A stretch of DNA of 5,285 nucleotides from a bacterium. GTDB lineage: Bacteria; SZUA-79; Acidulodesulfobacterales; Acidulodesulfobacteraceae. Shown here piece after piece: positions 4,934 through 5,285 of this stretch. Location of the stretch: the NCBI GenBank assembly GCA_021806125.1, contig JAJZYC010000106.1, positions 1 through 5,285 of the forward strand. Direction: 5' to 3'. Under the pieces are notes generated by a model. That model was not told where the DNA came from and made no database searches. It saw nothing but the letters and a program-made list of their open reading frames with translations. Each line of letters begins with the position of its first letter. Position 1 is the first letter of the stretch. A program made the position numbers and the translations under genes.

Positions 4934-5285
4934 ATGACGAAAAAGATAAAAAATAAAATTGCCTTTTACGTAGATTATGAAAGTTTTAATTCCAAAGAAG
5001 CCCCGCCTATCCTTTTTTTTATTTCTTTTTTGAGAAATAAAGGCTATGAAGTAGATTTTTTTACATCGGAAAAAACGCTTCTCGAAGCATTTAAAAATAC
5101 CGCGAGCAAATATAATCCAAAAAACTCAAAATCAGTAATGCATTACGATGTATGCCTTCTTTCTTTAATGAGTTCCGATAAATTAAGAAAAATACTTCAG
5201 ACGGCTATTAAAGTTAAAGAATACAGTCCTTTTACAGTTAACGTTCTCGGAGGAACCGGAGTTTACGGCTATTATAAAGATATTA
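4934..5285 (+). CDS. Probable B12-binding radical SAM protein, N-terminal part (cut by window end)
   Basis: An open frame runs from ATG 4934 to the window edge, giving 117 residues without a stop. A TAA codon directly precedes the ATG in frame, so it cannot extend upstream. The order of elements fits the Rossmann-like cobalamin-binding domain found before radical SAM domains: a first strand KIAFYVDY (8-15), a helix ending FLRNKGYEVDFF (32-43), a strand YDVCLLSLMSSD (71-82), a helix, then TVNVLGGTGVYG (101-112), resembling the VxxGGxH-type strand-loop of that domain. The closest idea is the B12-binding/radical SAM group related to MJ_1487, but this is from memory. The CxxxCxxC cluster of the radical SAM half would lie beyond the window, so the reaction cannot be named. 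AGGAG (4908-4912) is 21 bases from the ATG, too far for a normal ribosome binding site. It probably has its own promoter. Confidence 0.5.
   Translation, partial: MTKKIKNKIAFYVDYESFNSKEAPPILFFISFLRNKGYEVDFFTSEKTLLEAFKNTASKYNPKNSKSVMHYDVCLLSLMSSDKLRKILQTAIKVKEYSPFTVNVLGGTGVYGYYKDI

Noticed and set aside
5018..5041. TTTATTTC/GAAATAAA inverted repeat inside the start of the last gene
   Set aside because: Explained by AT-rich codons for Phe, Ile and Lys within a continuous reading frame; no T-run follows.

Overview
The window is AT-rich (by eye about one-third GC) and every gene lies on the + strand. In order: an ADP-heptose pathway kinase (RfaE1/HldE kinase module), a small RemA/DUF370 protein, guanylate kinase (gmk), RNA polymerase omega subunit (rpoZ), a bifunctional RelA/SpoT-type alarmone synthetase/hydrolase, and, after a 258-base gap, the first 117 codons of a gene cut by the window edge that resembles the cobalamin-binding half of a B12-dependent radical SAM protein.

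Organism. The heptose kinase implies lipopolysaccharide, so the cell is probably diderm. The gmk-rpoZ-spoT order is typical of Proteobacteria, and a RemA/DUF370 gene just before gmk is common in deltaproteobacterial-type lineages and Firmicutes. Together with the low GC this fits an AT-rich anaerobic deltaproteobacterial-type lineage, for example something like the Sva0485/Acidulodesulfobacterales group. That placement is inference and was not tested by any search.

Layout. The kinase (63-1076) is followed by a 62-base AT-rich gap, remA (1139-1390), a 34-base gap and gmk (1425-2093). The 101-base gmk-rpoZ gap holds a perfect extended -10 element, a small GC-containing hairpin and the only well-placed Shine-Dalgarno sequence of the window. 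rpoZ (2195-2386) is followed 21 bases later by spoT (2408-4675). The 4676-4933 gap holds a weak terminator-like hairpin, an unexplained 57-codon stop-free frame with no normal start, two tandem 10-bp direct repeats and a good sigma70-type promoter that probably drives the last gene.

How the genes fit together. gmk, rpoZ and spoT form a guanine-nucleotide and stringent-response module. Gmk makes GDP from GMP, the Rel protein converts GDP/GTP to (p)ppGpp and can degrade it, and omega contributes to one of the ppGpp sites on RNA polymerase in Proteobacteria. RemA, a DNA-binding matrix regulator in Bacillus, may be co-expressed with them. The heptose kinase belongs to envelope biosynthesis and looks like a neighbour rather than a partner. 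Most of the window is conserved core genes. The less explained parts are the two intergenic control regions and the general lack of Shine-Dalgarno sequences.
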